DNA of 64,000 bases from Marinobacterium stanieri (lineage in GTDB: Bacteria; Pseudomonadota; Gammaproteobacteria; Pseudomonadales; Balneatricaceae), in assembly GCF_900155945.1 (NCBI RefSeq), contig NZ_FTMN01000008.1:124001-188000 (forward strand). Direction: 5' to 3'. The notes beneath the pieces are model-generated. The model was not told the origin of the DNA, did no database searches, and saw only the letters and a list, made by a program, of their open reading frames with translations. A program made the translations under genes and the position numbers. Of this stretch, positions 40,373-51,368 are shown one piece after another. Each line of letters starts with the position of its first letter. Position 1 is the first letter of the stretch.

Positions 40373-41410
40373 ATGGTGAGCGTGGATAAGGAACACGGGG
40401 CCAAGGTTCCGGTGGGTGACAGTGACTATGACCAGGATGTCGAGACACTGGAGCGTGATGATGAAGAGGAAACGGTTGAAGCCTCGGATTCTGACGCTGA
40501 AACGGAAGAACTGCCTGCATTCATGAACAGCGGCCGTGGACGGGGTTCCATGGCGCATAAGGATCTGGTGAACGCCCGTTCGCTGGATGCCACTCAGTTA
40601 TATCTCAATGAAATCGGCTTTTCTCCCCTGCTGACAGCAGAGGAAGAGGTCTATTTCTCACGCCGAGCGCTCAAGGGAGATGAAGCTTCCCGCAAGCGCA
40701 TGATCGAAAGTAACCTGCGTCTAGTGGTGAAAATTGCACGCCGCTACATCAATCGAGGGCTGACCCTGCTCGACCTGATTGAGGAAGGTAATCTCGGCCT
40801 GATTCGCGCGGTGGAAAAATTCGACCCTGAACGCGGATTCCGCTTCTCAACCTACGCGACCTGGTGGATTCGCCAGACCATTGAGCGTGCCATCATGAAT
40901 CAGACCCGCACCATCCGTCTGCCCATTCATGTGGTCAAGGAACTCAATGTCTACCTGCGTGCCTCCCGTGAGCTGGCGCAGAAACTCGATCACGAGCCCA
41001 CCGCGGAAGAGATTGCCGCACTGGTGGATAAGCCGGTGGCGAATGTGGAACGCATGTTGGGGCTCAACGAGCGGGTAAGCTCGGTCGACGTGCCTGCAGG
41101 CCAGGGGGCCGACAAGCCGCTGCTGGAAACCATTGCCGACCACGAAGCGGCGGACCCTGAAACCCTGCTGCAAAGCAACAACATCAGCGGTAACCTCAAT
41201 CGCTGGCTGGATATGCTGCCGGAGAAGCATGCGGATGTGTTGTCCCGCCGCTTCGGTTTGCGTGGCCACGAGATGAGCACGCTGGAGCAGGTGGGTAAAG
41301 AGATCGGGCTGACCCGTGAACGGGTACGCCAAATCCAGGTGGAAGCACTGCGTAAACTCCGCGAGATTGTTGAAAAGAATGGCCTCAGCGGTGAAGATCT
41401 GCTGCAGTAG
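40373..41410 (+). CDS. rpoS: RNA polymerase sigma factor RpoS
   Basis: A 345-residue stationary-phase and general-stress sigma factor. An acidic N-terminus of about 60 residues ([19 protein letters not shown]) precedes region 1.2 ([20 protein letters not shown]), region 2 ([20 protein letters not shown], then [19 protein letters not shown]), region 3 and region 4 ([20 protein letters not shown]). It is about 15 residues longer than E. coli RpoS because of the acidic start. GGGGGTAAC serves as ribosome site. Position after nlpD is standard. Confidence 0.96.
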   Translation: MVSVDKEHGAKVPVGDSDYDQDVETLERDDEEETVEASDSDAETEELPAFMNSGRGRGSMAHKDLVNARSLDATQLYLNEIGFSPLLTAEEEVYFSRRALKGDEASRKRMIESNLRLVVKIARRYINRGLTLLDLIEEGNLGLIRAVEKFDPERGFRFSTYATWWIRQTIERAIMNQTRTIRLPIHVVKELNVYLRASRELAQKLDHEPTAEEIAALVDKPVANVERMLGLNERVSSVDVPAGQGADKPLLETIADHEAADPETLLQSNNISGNLNRWLDMLPEKHADVLSRRFGLRGHEMSTLEQVGKEIGLTRERVRQIQVEALRKLREIVEKNGLSGEDLLQ

Positions 41411-41422
41411 CAGCAGGTCCGG

Positions 41423-41460
41423 GCCGGTATCAAGACCTTTTCAGTATTTTGATTGCCGGC
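41423..41460. terminator. Hairpin between rpoS and fdxA
   Basis: Imperfect inverted repeat GCCGGTATCAA/TTGATTGCCGGC with one extra base, 15-nt T-rich loop, between convergent genes. No proper T tract; a possible two-way terminator. Confidence 0.35.
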
Positions 41461-41463
41461 GCT

Positions 41464-41787
41464 TCAGCGCTCCAGATACTTGAGCTTGTCTGGAGTGCCA
41501 TTCCACTCTTCAGCATCATCCAGTGGCGGTTTGCGCTCAGTGATATTGGGCCAGACTTCTGCCAGCTCGGCATTAATCTTGTAGAACTGATCCTGTTCAG
41601 GACTCAGGTCATCCTCATGCAGTATGGCTTCAGCCGGGCATTCCGGCTCACAGAGGCCGCAGTCGATACACTCGTCCGGGTGAATCACCAGGAAGTTGGG
41701 GCCTTCGTAGAAGCAGTCCACGGGGCAGACCTCAACACAGTCGGTGTACTTACAGCGAATACAGTTTTCAGTGACGATGTAGGTCAT
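41464..41787 (-). CDS. fdxA: 7Fe ferredoxin FdxA
   Basis: A 107-residue soluble electron carrier with one [3Fe-4S] and one [4Fe-4S] cluster. Start [20 protein letters not shown] and the second block [18 protein letters not shown] give the Cys pattern of the Azotobacter FdI/Pseudomonas FdxA type, with the C-terminal extension ([18 protein letters not shown]) normal for this group. AGGAG (minus strand) lies 6 nt upstream. It follows mutS on the same strand by 67 bp, the usual Pseudomonas-type order. Confidence 0.96.
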   Translation of the reverse strand: MTYIVTENCIRCKYTDCVEVCPVDCFYEGPNFLVIHPDECIDCGLCEPECPAEAILHEDDLSPEQDQFYKINAELAEVWPNITERKPPLDDAEEWNGTPDKLKYLER

Positions 41788-41854
41788 CTTGCAGCTCTCC
41801 TTGGCTCAGGTCTGCCTGCAGTATAGTGCGCTTGTTGGCTCAGGCCAGCGCTGC

Positions 41855-44470
41855 TCAGGACATCATGTCCCGCAGCGCGTACAGTTGTTCCAATGCCTGG
41901 CGGGGCGTTAGGTCATCCAGATCCAGCTGCTTCAGCTGACGCTCCACCTGTGAGGGCTGGCTGACAAACATGTCTCCCTGCAGCGGCGCGTCTGCCACTG
42001 CGGCCGTATCCGGTTCAGGGTTGCGCGGCACGTTATCACTGGGGCTGCGGCTGTCCTGTTCCAGAATCACCAGCTTATCGCGGGCATTTCTGATCACCTT
42101 ATCCGGAATACCGGCCAGTTGCGCCACCTGTAGGCCGTAACTCTGGCTGGCCGGCCCTTCCTGAACTTCATGCATGAAGACGATATGGTCATTATGTTCA
42201 ACGGCGGTGAGGTGCACGTTTACCACGCCACTTTCCCGTTCCGGCAGGCTGGTCAGCTCGAAGTAGTGGGTGGCAAACAGGGTGAAGGCCTGGGTTTCAC
42301 GGGCGAGGAACTCGGCGCAGGACCAGGCCAGTGACAGGCCGTCAAAGGTGCTGGTGCCACGGCCAACTTCATCCATCAGCACCAGGCTGCGGTCGCTGGC
42401 ATTGTGCAGAATATTGGCCGTCTCAGTCATCTCCACCATAAAGGTGGAACGGCCGCCGGCCAGATCATCCGAGGACCCCATGCGGGTAAAAATGCGGTCC
42501 ACAATCCCGATATTGGCTGACTGGGCAGGCACATAGCTGCCGATATGCGCGAGCAACGTGATCAGTGCGGCCTGGCGCATGTAGGTGGATTTACCGCCCA
42601 TGTTGGGGCCAGTAATCACCAGCATATGGCGCTGTTCGTCCAGGCGCAGGTCGTTGGCCACGAAAGGGGTGTCCAACACGGCTTCCACCACCGGATGGCG
42701 ACCGCCTTCAATCTGCAGGCAACGCTCGTCCACCAGTTGTGGACGTTGGTAATCCAGCGCCAGGGCGCGCTCAGCCAGGTTGCAGAGTACATCAAGCTCG
42801 GACAGGCCGGCGGCACTTTCCTGCAAGGGAGCGAGTTGTTCGGCCAGCTGCTCCAGCAGTTCGTCGTACAGGTGCTTTTCCCGTGCCAGAGCCTTGCTCT
42901 TGGCACTCAGGGCCTTGTCTTCAAACTCTTTCAGTTCGGGGGTGATGAAGCGCTCGGCATTTTTCAACGTTTGGCGGCGGATATACTCGGCCGGCATGTC
43001 GACCGCTTGAGCCTTGCTGACCTCGATGTAATAGCCATGCACGCGGTTGTAGCCCACCTTCAGCGTGGAAATATCGGTGCGGGCACGCTCACGGGCTTCC
43101 AGCTGCAGCAGGAACTCACCAGCGTTTTCGCTCAGGCCGCGTAATTCATCCAGCTCGGCATCATAGCCTGCCGCGATCACACCGCCGTCACGGATCACGA
43201 CGGGCGGGGCATCAATGATGGCGCGTGCCAGCAGGTCTGCTTCTGTGGGGAAGGTCGCGATCTGTTGCGACAGGGATTTGATGCGGGCGGCATCGGTAGC
43301 CTTGAGTGAATTCTGCAGCTCGGGAAGCGTGGCCAGCGCATTGCGCAGGCGCTCCAGGTCGCGCGGACGTGCTGAACGCAGGGCTACTCGGGACAGGATG
43401 CGCTCCATATCGCCAATGGGTTTGAGTTGTTCGGCAATGTTGTCACTGCAGTCCGGACGCATCAGCCAGCGAATGGCGTCCTGGCGCGCTTCCAGAGTAC
43501 TGCGATCACGCAGGGGGCGGTGCAGCCAGCGGCGCAACAGGCGGCTGCCCATGGGGGTGCCGCATTTATCCAGTACCGAGGCCAGGGTGTTGCTGCGGCC
43601 TCCGGACAGGTTGACGTCCAGCTCCAGATTGCGGCGCGTGGAAGCATCCAGAATAACGGCTTCATCATGCTGCTCGACCTGGATGCGGCGAATATGAGGC
43701 AGGCTGCTGCGTTGCGTATCGCGGGCATACTGCAACAGACAGCCGGCCGCGCAGATCGCCAGACTCAGGTGGTCGCAGCCAAAGCCGCTCAGGTCGCGGG
43801 TCTTGAACTGGTCGCACAGCAGACGGCGAGCGGTATCGTCTTCAAATTCCCAGGGCGGGCGTGCATGGGCTCCGGGGCGCTTGCTGACCGCTTCGGGAAC
43901 CTCGGCATCATCCGGGTATAGCAGTTCGGCAGGGCGAAGACGCTCCAGCTCGGCCAGCAGGGCGTCCTCTCCCTTCACCTCGAACAGGCTGAAGCGTCCG
44001 GAGCTGATATCGATCATCGCCAGGCCAAACTGGTCCTGATAGCGTGCAATGCCCATCAGCAGGTTGTCCTGATGTTCATCCAGCAGAGCTTCATCACTCA
44101 GCGTACCGGGGGTGACAATACGCACGACTTCACGTGCGACAGGCCCCTTGCTGGTGGCCGGGTCGCCAACCTGTTCACAGATCACCACGGACTCACCGGC
44201 TTTAACAATGCGGGCGATATAACCTTCGGCAGAGTGGTAGGGAATACCGGCCATGGGAATCGGCTCGCCGGCGGACTTGCCCCGTGCCGTCAGTGAAATA
44301 TCCAGCAGCGCAGCGGCCTTCTTGGCATCGTCATAGAACAGCTCGTAGAAATCCCCCATGCGGTAAAACAGCAGTTGATCCGGGTGCTGTGCCTTGATGC
44401 GCAGGTACTGCTGCATCATGGGAGTGTGCTGGGTGCTCTTGCTTGCTGAAGACATAGTTGACGCTGTCAT
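41855..44470 (-). CDS. mutS: DNA mismatch repair protein MutS
   Basis: An 871-residue mismatch sensor ATPase. Mismatch-binding Phe and Glu are in [14 protein letters not shown] near residue 40; Walker A is [16 protein letters not shown] near 625; Walker B and the signature are [19 protein letters not shown]; the C-terminal tetramerisation tail ([19 protein letters not shown]) is present. Start is unsure: ATG at 44470 or ATG at 44455, neither with a strong ribosome site; I give the longer. Divergent from the CinA-like gene. Confidence 0.95.
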   Translation of the reverse strand: MTASTMSSASKSTQHTPMMQQYLRIKAQHPDQLLFYRMGDFYELFYDDAKKAAALLDISLTARGKSAGEPIPMAGIPYHSAEGYIARIVKAGESVVICEQVGDPATSKGPVAREVVRIVTPGTLSDEALLDEHQDNLLMGIARYQDQFGLAMIDISSGRFSLFEVKGEDALLAELERLRPAELLYPDDAEVPEAVSKRPGAHARPPWEFEDDTARRLLCDQFKTRDLSGFGCDHLSLAICAAGCLLQYARDTQRSSLPHIRRIQVEQHDEAVILDASTRRNLELDVNLSGGRSNTLASVLDKCGTPMGSRLLRRWLHRPLRDRSTLEARQDAIRWLMRPDCSDNIAEQLKPIGDMERILSRVALRSARPRDLERLRNALATLPELQNSLKATDAARIKSLSQQIATFPTEADLLARAIIDAPPVVIRDGGVIAAGYDAELDELRGLSENAGEFLLQLEARERARTDISTLKVGYNRVHGYYIEVSKAQAVDMPAEYIRRQTLKNAERFITPELKEFEDKALSAKSKALAREKHLYDELLEQLAEQLAPLQESAAGLSELDVLCNLAERALALDYQRPQLVDERCLQIEGGRHPVVEAVLDTPFVANDLRLDEQRHMLVITGPNMGGKSTYMRQAALITLLAHIGSYVPAQSANIGIVDRIFTRMGSSDDLAGGRSTFMVEMTETANILHNASDRSLVLMDEVGRGTSTFDGLSLAWSCAEFLARETQAFTLFATHYFELTSLPERESGVVNVHLTAVEHNDHIVFMHEVQEGPASQSYGLQVAQLAGIPDKVIRNARDKLVILEQDSRSPSDNVPRNPEPDTAAVADAPLQGDMFVSQPSQVERQLKQLDLDDLTPRQALEQLYALRDMMS

Positions 44471-44569
44471 CCTGTTGCGGGGATTGAATCGGATTTGGCT
44501 CAGGGTTTTAATGGGGGAATTGTACGTTAAACACGGCAGCCTGCGTAGTCGCGGCTTGGGAGTAACACG

Positions 44570-45046
44570 ATGAAAAACCTGGCACAAAAAGTAGGGCAGG
44601 CGCTGTTGAGCAAGGGCCTGAAAATGGCAACGGCGGAGTCATGCACCGGGGGCTGGGTGGCCCAGGCAGTGACGGCAGTGCCGGGCAGTTCAGGCTGGTT
44701 CGATTGTGGTTTTGTGTCCTATTCCAATACGGCCAAGCAGAAAATGCTGGGTGTGGATCTTGAGGTTCTGGAAAGCAGTGGTGCAGTGAGCGAGCCGGTG
44801 GTCGCGCAGATGGCGGAAGGTGCACTGCGGAACAGTGATGCCAATATTGCCGTGGCTATCAGCGGCATTGCCGGTCCGGATGGGGGCTCGGAGGACAAAC
44901 CCGTGGGGACGGTATGGCTGGCCTGGGCTATTGAAGGGCACCCGACCGTGAGTTGTCTGAGTTTCTTCAACGGTGACCGTGATGACATTCGTCAGCAGGC
45001 GGTTGAGCAGGCGCTGGAAGGCATCATGGCCTATCTGCCGGAGTAA
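44570..45046 (+). CDS. pncC: CinA C-terminal-domain protein, nicotinamide-nucleotide amidohydrolase
   Basis: A 158-residue single-domain CinA-type amidase that turns NMN into nicotinate mononucleotide, recycling the by-product of DNA ligase. Family motifs: [40 protein letters not shown] and [20 protein letters not shown] with the catalytic Ser region. The N-terminal molybdopterin-like domain of full CinA is missing, as in E. coli PncC. GGGAG precedes the ATG. Located just upstream of recA, a common pairing. Confidence 0.92.
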   Translation: MKNLAQKVGQALLSKGLKMATAESCTGGWVAQAVTAVPGSSGWFDCGFVSYSNTAKQKMLGVDLEVLESSGAVSEPVVAQMAEGALRNSDANIAVAISGIAGPDGGSEDKPVGTVWLAWAIEGHPTVSCLSFFNGDRDDIRQQAVEQALEGIMAYLPE

Positions 45047-45073
45047 TCTCAGGATGGTTGCAATCTGATCAGG

Positions 45074-45104
45074 TTGTGGAATAATACTGTTCAGACATAC
45101 AGTA
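45074..45104 (+). promoter_or_regulatory. recA promoter with LexA (SOS) box
   Basis: TACTGTTCAGACATACAGTA at 45085-45104 matches the 20-bp LexA consensus, with both CTGT and ACAG half-sites. TTGTGG (45074) and TACAGT (45098) may be the -35 and -10, so LexA would block polymerase directly. It lies 30 bp before the recA start. Confidence 0.9.
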
Positions 45105-45134
45105 TTTAACCCTCGGCTAATGAAAGGTTTCCCG

Positions 45135-46178
45135 ATGGACGCAAACAGAAAAAAAGCACTTGATGCCGCCCTGTCACAAATCGAGCGCCAGTTCGGCAAA
45201 GGCGCTGTGATGCGCATGGGGGACCAGCCCCGTGAAGCGATTCCGTCCGTGTCCACCGGTTCCCTGGGTCTGGATATTGCCCTGGGTATTGGCGGCCTGC
45301 CCTTTGGTCGAGTAGTCGAGATCTACGGTCCGGAATCCTCCGGTAAAACCACGCTGACCCTGCAGGTCATTGCGGAGGCGCAGAAGCAGGGTAAAACCTG
45401 TGCCTTTGTTGACGCCGAGCACGCGCTGGATCCGGTTTACGCCGAGAAGCTGGGTGTGGATGTGGATGCCTTGCTGGTGTCCCAGCCGGATACCGGTGAA
45501 CAGGCCCTGGAAATCACCGACATGCTGACCCGTTCCGGTGCGGTTGATGTCATCATCGTCGACTCCGTAGCGGCACTGGTGCCCAAGGCCGAGATCGAAG
45601 GTGAAATGGGTGATTCTCATGTAGGTCTTCAGGCGCGTCTGATGTCCCAGGCGCTGCGTAAGCTGACCGGTAGCGTCAAGCAGTCCAACTGTCTGCTGGT
45701 GTTCATCAACCAGATCCGTATGAAGATTGGTGTGATGTTCGGCAACCCGGAAACCACTACCGGTGGTAACGCGCTCAAGTTCTATGCCTCCGTGCGTCTG
45801 GATATCCGCCGTACCGGTGCCGTGAAGCAGGGCGACGAAGTGGTCGGTAACGAGACCCGTGTCAAAGTGGTCAAGAACAAGGTATCGCCGCCGTTCCGTC
45901 AGGCTGAGTTCCAGATCATGTACGGCCAGGGCATCTACCACATGGGTGAGGTGGTTGATCTGGGTGTGCAGCAGGGACTGGTGGACAAATCCGGTGCCTG
46001 GTACGCCTATAAGGGTGACAAGATCGGTCAGGGCAAGGCCAATGCCGCCAAGTACCTGGAAGATCATCCGGAAATCGCCAACGAGATCGAAGGTGAAATC
46101 CGTGCCAAGCTGCTGAATGTGCCCAAGCCCAAAGAGCAGCCGGAACAGGCAGAAGAAGCGGGTCAGCTTGATCTCTGA
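45135..46178 (+). CDS. recA: Recombinase RecA
   Basis: A 347-residue strand-exchange protein and co-protease for LexA. Walker A is [15 protein letters not shown] near residue 68; [19 protein letters not shown] and [20 protein letters not shown] cover DNA-binding loops L1 and L2; the acidic C-terminal tail ends EEAGQLDL. The start at 45135 ([17 protein letters not shown]) has AAAGG 7 nt upstream; five more codons upstream are open but without support. Controlled by the LexA box before it. Confidence 0.98.
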   Translation: MDANRKKALDAALSQIERQFGKGAVMRMGDQPREAIPSVSTGSLGLDIALGIGGLPFGRVVEIYGPESSGKTTLTLQVIAEAQKQGKTCAFVDAEHALDPVYAEKLGVDVDALLVSQPDTGEQALEITDMLTRSGAVDVIIVDSVAALVPKAEIEGEMGDSHVGLQARLMSQALRKLTGSVKQSNCLLVFINQIRMKIGVMFGNPETTTGGNALKFYASVRLDIRRTGAVKQGDEVVGNETRVKVVKNKVSPPFRQAEFQIMYGQGIYHMGEVVDLGVQQGLVDKSGAWYAYKGDKIGQGKANAAKYLEDHPEIANEIEGEIRAKLLNVPKPKEQPEQAEEAGQLDL

Positions 46179-46202
46179 TCCGTTGTTGAACAGATGACAC
46201 CG

Positions 46203-46227
46203 AACAGGGGCCTTGTGCCCCTGTTTT
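46203..46227 (+). terminator. Rho-independent terminator of recA
   Basis: 9-bp stem AACAGGGGC/GCCCCTGTT with a 5-nt loop and four T, 25 bp past recA. It separates recA from recX, which lies almost 2 kb further on. Confidence 0.85.
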
Positions 46228-46255
46228 GCGTTTGCGGGATGCGTATTGCCAATCT

Positions 46256-47680
46256 TTAGTTGGCGATGGATGTATTTTGCTCGGGAAAGGTTTTCAGCAG
46301 TGAAAGCAGGGCCTGTTCTGTTTGGGCGGTCAAGCCTTCTGCATAGTTGAGTCGCATACAGTTACGGTATTTGCCGGAGGCAGAAAACAGGGCTCCAGGT
46401 GCAATGCAGTAGGGTTCTCCCTCCAGGCGACGATTCAATTCGACGCAGTCTATTTCTTCCGGCAGTTCCAGCCAGAAAATATAACCGCCAGTAGGATGGC
46501 TTATACGGGTGCCGGCAGGGAAGTGTGCCTCCAGCCATGGCAGCATCCTGTCACGGTTACGCTGATATTGCCCCCGCATTTTGCGCAAGTGACGTTCATA
46601 ACCACCTTCCGAAATAAAAGCGGCTACCGCCTGTTGGGGCAGCGTGCTCGAGGCTGCAGTGGCGACAAACTTACTGTGTACCACTGCGCTGCGGAAACGT
46701 CCGGGGGCGATCCAGCCAAGGCGCAGGCCTGGCGCCAGTGTTTTGGAAAATGAACTGCAAAGTAGCACGCGGTCATCGGTATCCAGTGACTTGATGGTGA
46801 TGGGGCGAGGCCAGGTGTAGGCCAGGTCTCCGTATATATCATCTTCGATGATGGCGATATCGAATTTTTGCGCCAACCGGTAGAGTGCTTGCTTGTGGGC
46901 ATCACTGGCGGTGTAGCCCAGCGGGTTATTACAGGTTGGCGTGACCAGAATCGCCTTAATCGGCCACTGCTCCATAGCCAGTTCAAGCGCGTCAAGGCTG
47001 ATACCCTGTTCGGGGTGGGTAGGAATTTCCATAACTTTCAAGCCGTTGGCCTTAATGGCTTGCATGGCCCCGTAAAAACAGGGGGAGTCTACGGCAACTA
47101 CATCGCCGGGTTCGGTCGTTGCCTTGAGCGCACTGAAAAGAGCTTCCTGACAGCCAGTGGTGATGACGATATCGTCAGGGTCCAGTTGGTTACCGCTGTG
47201 TGTTGCCAGTCGCGCTACCTGCTCACGGAGCTCCAGATTACCACGCAGGCTGTCGTACTCGAGTAGGCTTAGATCACCCCGCCGGGCAATCCGAGCCCAA
47301 AGGCGAAGCAGCGGCGTCAGCGTATCACTGGTAAGGTCGGGCATGGCATGGCCCAGGGAGAACGCCGGTGCTAATTTGTCTGCACCCAGCATTTGCAGAA
47401 TCCCTTCCCACTGGGAAACCTCCATAGGCCGCTTGGCAGCACGTGCTGTAGTGGGGAGTGGGTGTGACGGTGCTTGCCCCCTTACAAAGTAGCCGGATTT
47501 GGGACGCGCCACTACCAGGTTGAGCAACTCCAGTTGTCGATAGGCCTCCTGTACTGTTGTGATGCTGACTTTATGCTCTCTGGTCAGACTGCGAATGGAG
47601 GGTAGCCGATCGCCCGGGACAAATATTCCCTGATTGATCTGACCGCGCAGATGCTCAGTCAAGGCTTCATACAGCTTCAT
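46256..47680 (-). CDS. MocR/GntR-type regulator with aminotransferase domain (YjiR-like)
   Basis: A 474-residue fusion. N-terminal winged helix-turn-helix of GntR type (about 1-70: GDRLPSIRSLTREHKVSITT), a linker, then a fold-type I aminotransferase domain (about 100-474) with the PLP lysine in LCSSFSKTLAPGLRLGWIAP, the Asp in IIEDDIYGDLAY and TPTCNNPLGYTASDAH. Such proteins use PLP as a sensing ligand and usually control a neighbouring divergent gene. Here that gene encodes a DUF1127 protein, the same pairing as E. coli yjiR-yjiS. The regulator lies between recA and recX, convergent to recA. Confidence 0.87.
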   Translation of the reverse strand: MKLYEALTEHLRGQINQGIFVPGDRLPSIRSLTREHKVSITTVQEAYRQLELLNLVVARPKSGYFVRGQAPSHPLPTTARAAKRPMEVSQWEGILQMLGADKLAPAFSLGHAMPDLTSDTLTPLLRLWARIARRGDLSLLEYDSLRGNLELREQVARLATHSGNQLDPDDIVITTGCQEALFSALKATTEPGDVVAVDSPCFYGAMQAIKANGLKVMEIPTHPEQGISLDALELAMEQWPIKAILVTPTCNNPLGYTASDAHKQALYRLAQKFDIAIIEDDIYGDLAYTWPRPITIKSLDTDDRVLLCSSFSKTLAPGLRLGWIAPGRFRSAVVHSKFVATAASSTLPQQAVAAFISEGGYERHLRKMRGQYQRNRDRMLPWLEAHFPAGTRISHPTGGYIFWLELPEEIDCVELNRRLEGEPYCIAPGALFSASGKYRNCMRLNYAEGLTAQTEQALLSLLKTFPEQNTSIAN

Positions 47681-47700
47681 GGAATGTCCTCAATAAAACA

Positions 47701-47732
47701 GTACAGATAGAGAAAAAATCAGCGTACAGATA
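47701..47732. promoter_or_regulatory. Direct repeats, probable MocR operator
   Basis: GTACAGATA occurs at 47701-47709 and again at 47724-47732, 23 bp apart (about two helical turns), within the A/T-rich 157-bp gap between the MocR-type gene and the DUF1127 gene. A related inverted copy (ATCTGTGTATC, from about 47744) follows. MocR regulators typically bind paired direct repeats at such spacing. Confidence 0.5.
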
Positions 47733-47837
47733 AAAAAATCTACATCTGTGTATCTAAATTTAAAATTATCTTAGTCTGTATTCAATATTGCCCTGTTCGT
47801 ATTCTGATTCTTTGAGAAATAACCAAAGGGGCAAATC

Positions 47838-47996
47838 ATGAAACTATTTGAAGGTTTGAAGCGGCTATTGAAGCTCTATCGCCAAAATCAGTCACGCAAG
47901 GAGTTGCTTACAATGAGCCGTGAACAGTTGAAGGATATAGGCCTGACTCGATGCGAAGCCCAGCAGGAGGGAGCAAAGTGGTTCTGGCAAAAGTGA
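47838..47996 (+). CDS. DUF1127 small protein (YjiS-like)
   Basis: A 52-residue basic protein: residues 1-25 are an Arg/Lys-rich helix (MKLFEGLKRLLKLYRQNQSR) and residues 27-50 form the DUF1127 signature (MSREQLKDIGLTRCEAQQEG, then FW near the end). AAGGGG lies 7 nt upstream of the ATG. DUF1127 proteins are short, basic and in some bacteria bind RNA or influence phosphate and carbon metabolism; the function here is not known. Divergent MocR-type neighbour and shared control region indicate that the regulator acts on it. There is no other gene in its likely transcript before recX, 100 bp downstream. Confidence 0.82.
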   Translation: MKLFEGLKRLLKLYRQNQSRKELLTMSREQLKDIGLTRCEAQQEGAKWFWQK

Positions 47997-48096
47997 GTCC
48001 AGGCCATTAGAGAGAGTCTGTTAGTGGAGCATCGAAGATTGCCTGCCTGCACGTTACTATAGCGCCATCACTAACTGAAAGAGTTTATGTACTGGC

Positions 48097-48561
48097 ATGG
48101 CAAAAGCGCTGGAAAACGAGGCAGATGTGCGTGCCGCAGCGATCAACCTGCTGGCGCGACGTGAGTACAGTCGCGCCGAGTTATGGCGCAAACTGAGTCC
48201 GCGTGTAGAGGAAGCAGGACTGTTGGAGCGTGCACTGGATGGGCTGCAGGAGGCGGGCTACCAGAGCGATGAACGCTTTGCTGAAGTGTTCACGCGCAGT
48301 CGCCTGGGTTCTGGCTATGGTGCCATGCGGGTGCGTCAGGAGCTGCGTCGCAAGGGGATCGACTCTGACCTTGTGGAGCAGGCTCTGGAAAGTCAGGAAG
48401 ACGACAGTTATGCACAGGCACTGGATGCCTGCCGCCGCCGTTTTGGCGAAATGCCGCCGGACACACCGAAGGAGTATGCCCGTCGCATGCGCTTTCTGGT
48501 TAACCGAGGCTTTGGCTTTGATGAGGCCAAAAAAGCGATCAATACCCCTGCCGAAGACTGA
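48097..48561 (+). CDS. recX: Regulatory protein RecX
   Basis: A 154-residue helical-repeat protein that limits RecA filament growth. It has the three tandem three-helix repeats: [40 protein letters not shown] and the last around [20 protein letters not shown]. It normally follows recA directly; here a MocR-type gene and a DUF1127 gene intervene, so it needs its own promoter or read-through from the DUF1127 gene. No LexA box is visible before it. Confidence 0.93.
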   Translation: MAKALENEADVRAAAINLLARREYSRAELWRKLSPRVEEAGLLERALDGLQEAGYQSDERFAEVFTRSRLGSGYGAMRVRQELRRKGIDSDLVEQALESQEDDSYAQALDACRRRFGEMPPDTPKEYARRMRFLVNRGFGFDEAKKAINTPAED

Positions 48562-48710
48562 ATTCTCGGTCTTCGCGCCACGCCAGACTATCGTACATTT
48601 TTTACCCGCGTTATATACTATCCAGCTATTTTTTTGCGTACAGATCGCCGCTGCCCAGCCGGGGTATGCGGGACAGTCGTGCCAACCAGTACAGACGCAA
48701 CGGACCTGAT

Positions 48711-51314
48711 ATGAAATACATGACAAGTGCGGAAATCCGCCAGGCATTTCTCGACTTCTTTAACCAGCAGGGGCATGAAATTGTTGCCTCCAGCCCGCTG
48801 ATTCCGGGTAACGACCCGACGCTGTTGTTCACCAACGCGGGTATGGTGCAGTTCAAGGATGTCTTCCTCGGGTCAGACAAGCGTTCCTACAGCCGTGCCA
48901 CCACCTCGCAGCGCTGCGTGCGCGCCGGTGGCAAGCACAATGACCTGGAGAACGTCGGCTATACTGCGCGTCACCACACGTTCTTTGAAATGCTGGGCAA
49001 CTTCAGCTTTGGTGATTACTTCAAGCGTGAAGCGATCAAGTTTGCCTGGGATTTCCTGACCAAGCGCCTGGGGCTGCCGGAAGAGCGCCTTTGGGTCACG
49101 GTTCATTACACCGATGACGAAGCGGAAAAGATCTGGAAAGAAGAGATGGGTATTAACCCGGAGCGCTTCTCCAAGCTGGACGAAGACAACTTCTGGGCCA
49201 TGGGCGATACCGGCCCCTGCGGTCCCTGCACCGAAATCTTCTTCGACCATGGTCCTGATGTAGCCGGTGGCCCTCCCGGCAGCCCGGATGAAGATGGTGA
49301 TCGTTACATCGAAATCTGGAACCTGGTATTCATGCAGTACAACCGTTCCGCTGACGGCAACATGGAGCCGCTGGCGCGTCCGAGCATCGATACCGGTATG
49401 GGGCTGGAGCGTGTAGCGGCTGTATTGCAGGGCGTGCACAGCAACTATGAAATCGATCTGTTCCAGAACCTGCTGAAAGCAACCGCCAGCGTTCTGGGAC
49501 TGGATAACATCGACAGCAAATCCCTGCGCGTGATTGCTGACCACATCCGTTCCTGCTCCTTCCTGATCACCGATGGTGTCATGCCGTCCAACGAAGGTCG
49601 TGGTTATGTACTGCGTCGCATCATGCGCCGTGCTATTCGTCACGGTAACAAGCTGGGTGCCAAAGAGCCGTTTTTCCACAAGCTGGTTGCACCGCTGGTG
49701 AAAGAGATGGGTGAGGCCTACCCTGAACTGGCGAAGATGCAGGAGCAGGTTGAGCGTATCCTGCTGAAGGAAGAACAGCAGTTTGCCAAGACTCTCGACC
49801 ACGGCATGCAGCTGCTGGAGCAGGCGATTGCCGACCTGGATGGCAAGGTTATTCCGGGTGAAACCGTATTCCGTCTGTACGATACCTATGGTTTCCCGGT
49901 CGACCTGACAGCCGATGTGGCCCGTGAGCATGAGTTGAGCCTGGATATGGACGGCTTCGAGTCTGCCATGGAAGCCCAGCGTCAGCGTGCCCGTGCCTCC
50001 GGTCAGTTCAGCGTAGATTACAACGAACAGATTAAACTGGACGGCAGCACGGAATTTAACGGCTATGACAGCCTGGAAGATCGCTCTGAAGTGATCGCTC
50101 TGTTCCGTGAAGGCGAAGAAGTGCAGCAGCTGTCCGCCGGTGAAAACGGCGTGGTGGTACTGAAAAATACCGCTTTCTATGCCGAGTCCGGCGGTCAGGT
50201 GGGTGACCAGGGTGTACTGCGCTGGGATCGTGGTCAGTTCGATGTAAGCGACTGCACCAAGGAAAGCGGCCATCACCTGCACCACGGCAGCCTGAGTGAA
50301 GGTGTACTTCAGGTCGGTGACCAGGTGGTCACTGAAGTGGACATGGCCAAGCGCCAGGCCACGGCACTGAACCACTCCGCCACGCACCTGCTGCACGCTG
50401 CCCTGCGCACGGTCCTGGGTGACCATGTACAGCAGAAAGGTTCTCTGGTTGATGCTGAACGTCTGCGTTTCGACTTTGCCCACTTTGAAGCCATGAGTGC
50501 CGACGAGATTGCGCAGGTTGAGCGTATGGTCAACGATCAGATTCGTGCCAACTCGGCGGTGGAAACCGAGTTGATGGAGCTGGATGCCGCCAAGGAAAAA
50601 GGTGCCATGGCGCTGTTTGGCGAGAAATACGATGACGAAGTACGTGTGCTGAGCATGGGTGGCGACTTCTCCGTTGAGCTCTGTGGCGGTACTCACGCCA
50701 AGCGCACCGGTGATATCGGTCTGCTGAAAGTGGTTGCCGAAAGCGGTATCGCTTCTGGCGTACGCCGTATCGAAGCGGTGACCGGCATGCAGGCACTGCA
50801 GTGGATCAACAGCGGTGAGCAGGTTCTGAGCGAGATCGCTTCACTGGTGAAAGGCAATCGTGAAACGGCGCTGGACAAGGTCCGCGGCCTGAACGAGCGC
50901 AGCCGCCAGCTGGAAAAAGAGATCGAGCGACTGGCCGCCAAGCTGGCCAGCGCCCAGAGCGGTGATCTGCTGAATCAGGTTCAGGAAGTTGGCGGCATCA
51001 AGGTTCTGGCTGCACAGCTGGAGGGTGTTGAGCCCAAGGCACTGCGTGACATGCTGGATCAGCTGAAGAACAAGCTGGGCAGCGGTATTGTGGTATTGAT
51101 GACCGCTCAGAATGACAAGGTCAGCCTGGTGGCGGGCGTCACCAAGGATCTGACCGGTCAGGTCAAGGCGGGCGATCTGGTACGCGAGCTGGCTTCGCGT
51201 CTGGGTGGCAAAGGGGGCGGGCGCCCGGACATGGCGCAGGGCGGCGGTACCGATGTTGGTGCCATGCCGGCTGCGCTGAGTGCGGTGCCCGAACTGGTAG
51301 CGGCAAGCCTGTAA
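48711..51314 (+). CDS. alaS: Alanine--tRNA ligase
   Basis: An 867-residue class II synthetase. Start [20 protein letters not shown]; motif 1 and 2 area [20 protein letters not shown]; motif 3 around [20 protein letters not shown]; editing domain with [16 protein letters not shown] (zinc His pair) and the Cys in [17 protein letters not shown]-Ala domain with [20 protein letters not shown] at the end. The frame is open to 48666, but the family begins around 48711 or 48720. Order recX-alaS-lysC-csrA-tRNA is conserved with Pseudomonas. Confidence 0.97.
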   Translation: MKYMTSAEIRQAFLDFFNQQGHEIVASSPLIPGNDPTLLFTNAGMVQFKDVFLGSDKRSYSRATTSQRCVRAGGKHNDLENVGYTARHHTFFEMLGNFSFGDYFKREAIKFAWDFLTKRLGLPEERLWVTVHYTDDEAEKIWKEEMGINPERFSKLDEDNFWAMGDTGPCGPCTEIFFDHGPDVAGGPPGSPDEDGDRYIEIWNLVFMQYNRSADGNMEPLARPSIDTGMGLERVAAVLQGVHSNYEIDLFQNLLKATASVLGLDNIDSKSLRVIADHIRSCSFLITDGVMPSNEGRGYVLRRIMRRAIRHGNKLGAKEPFFHKLVAPLVKEMGEAYPELAKMQEQVERILLKEEQQFAKTLDHGMQLLEQAIADLDGKVIPGETVFRLYDTYGFPVDLTADVAREHELSLDMDGFESAMEAQRQRARASGQFSVDYNEQIKLDGSTEFNGYDSLEDRSEVIALFREGEEVQQLSAGENGVVVLKNTAFYAESGGQVGDQGVLRWDRGQFDVSDCTKESGHHLHHGSLSEGVLQVGDQVVTEVDMAKRQATALNHSATHLLHAALRTVLGDHVQQKGSLVDAERLRFDFAHFEAMSADEIAQVERMVNDQIRANSAVETELMELDAAKEKGAMALFGEKYDDEVRVLSMGGDFSVELCGGTHAKRTGDIGLLKVVAESGIASGVRRIEAVTGMQALQWINSGEQVLSEIASLVKGNRETALDKVRGLNERSRQLEKEIERLAAKLASAQSGDLLNQVQEVGGIKVLAAQLEGVEPKALRDMLDQLKNKLGSGIVVLMTAQNDKVSLVAGVTKDLTGQVKAGDLVRELASRLGGKGGGRPDMAQGGGTDVGAMPAALSAVPELVAASL

Positions 51315-51368
51315 CAACAGGCACTGCCGGCGCTGTTTCGGTGCCGGCAGCCGATTGGAAGCTGTGAA

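Noticed and set aside
48873-50696. 607-residue open frame opposite alaS
   Set aside because: Same antisense effect of biased codon use in a conserved gene.
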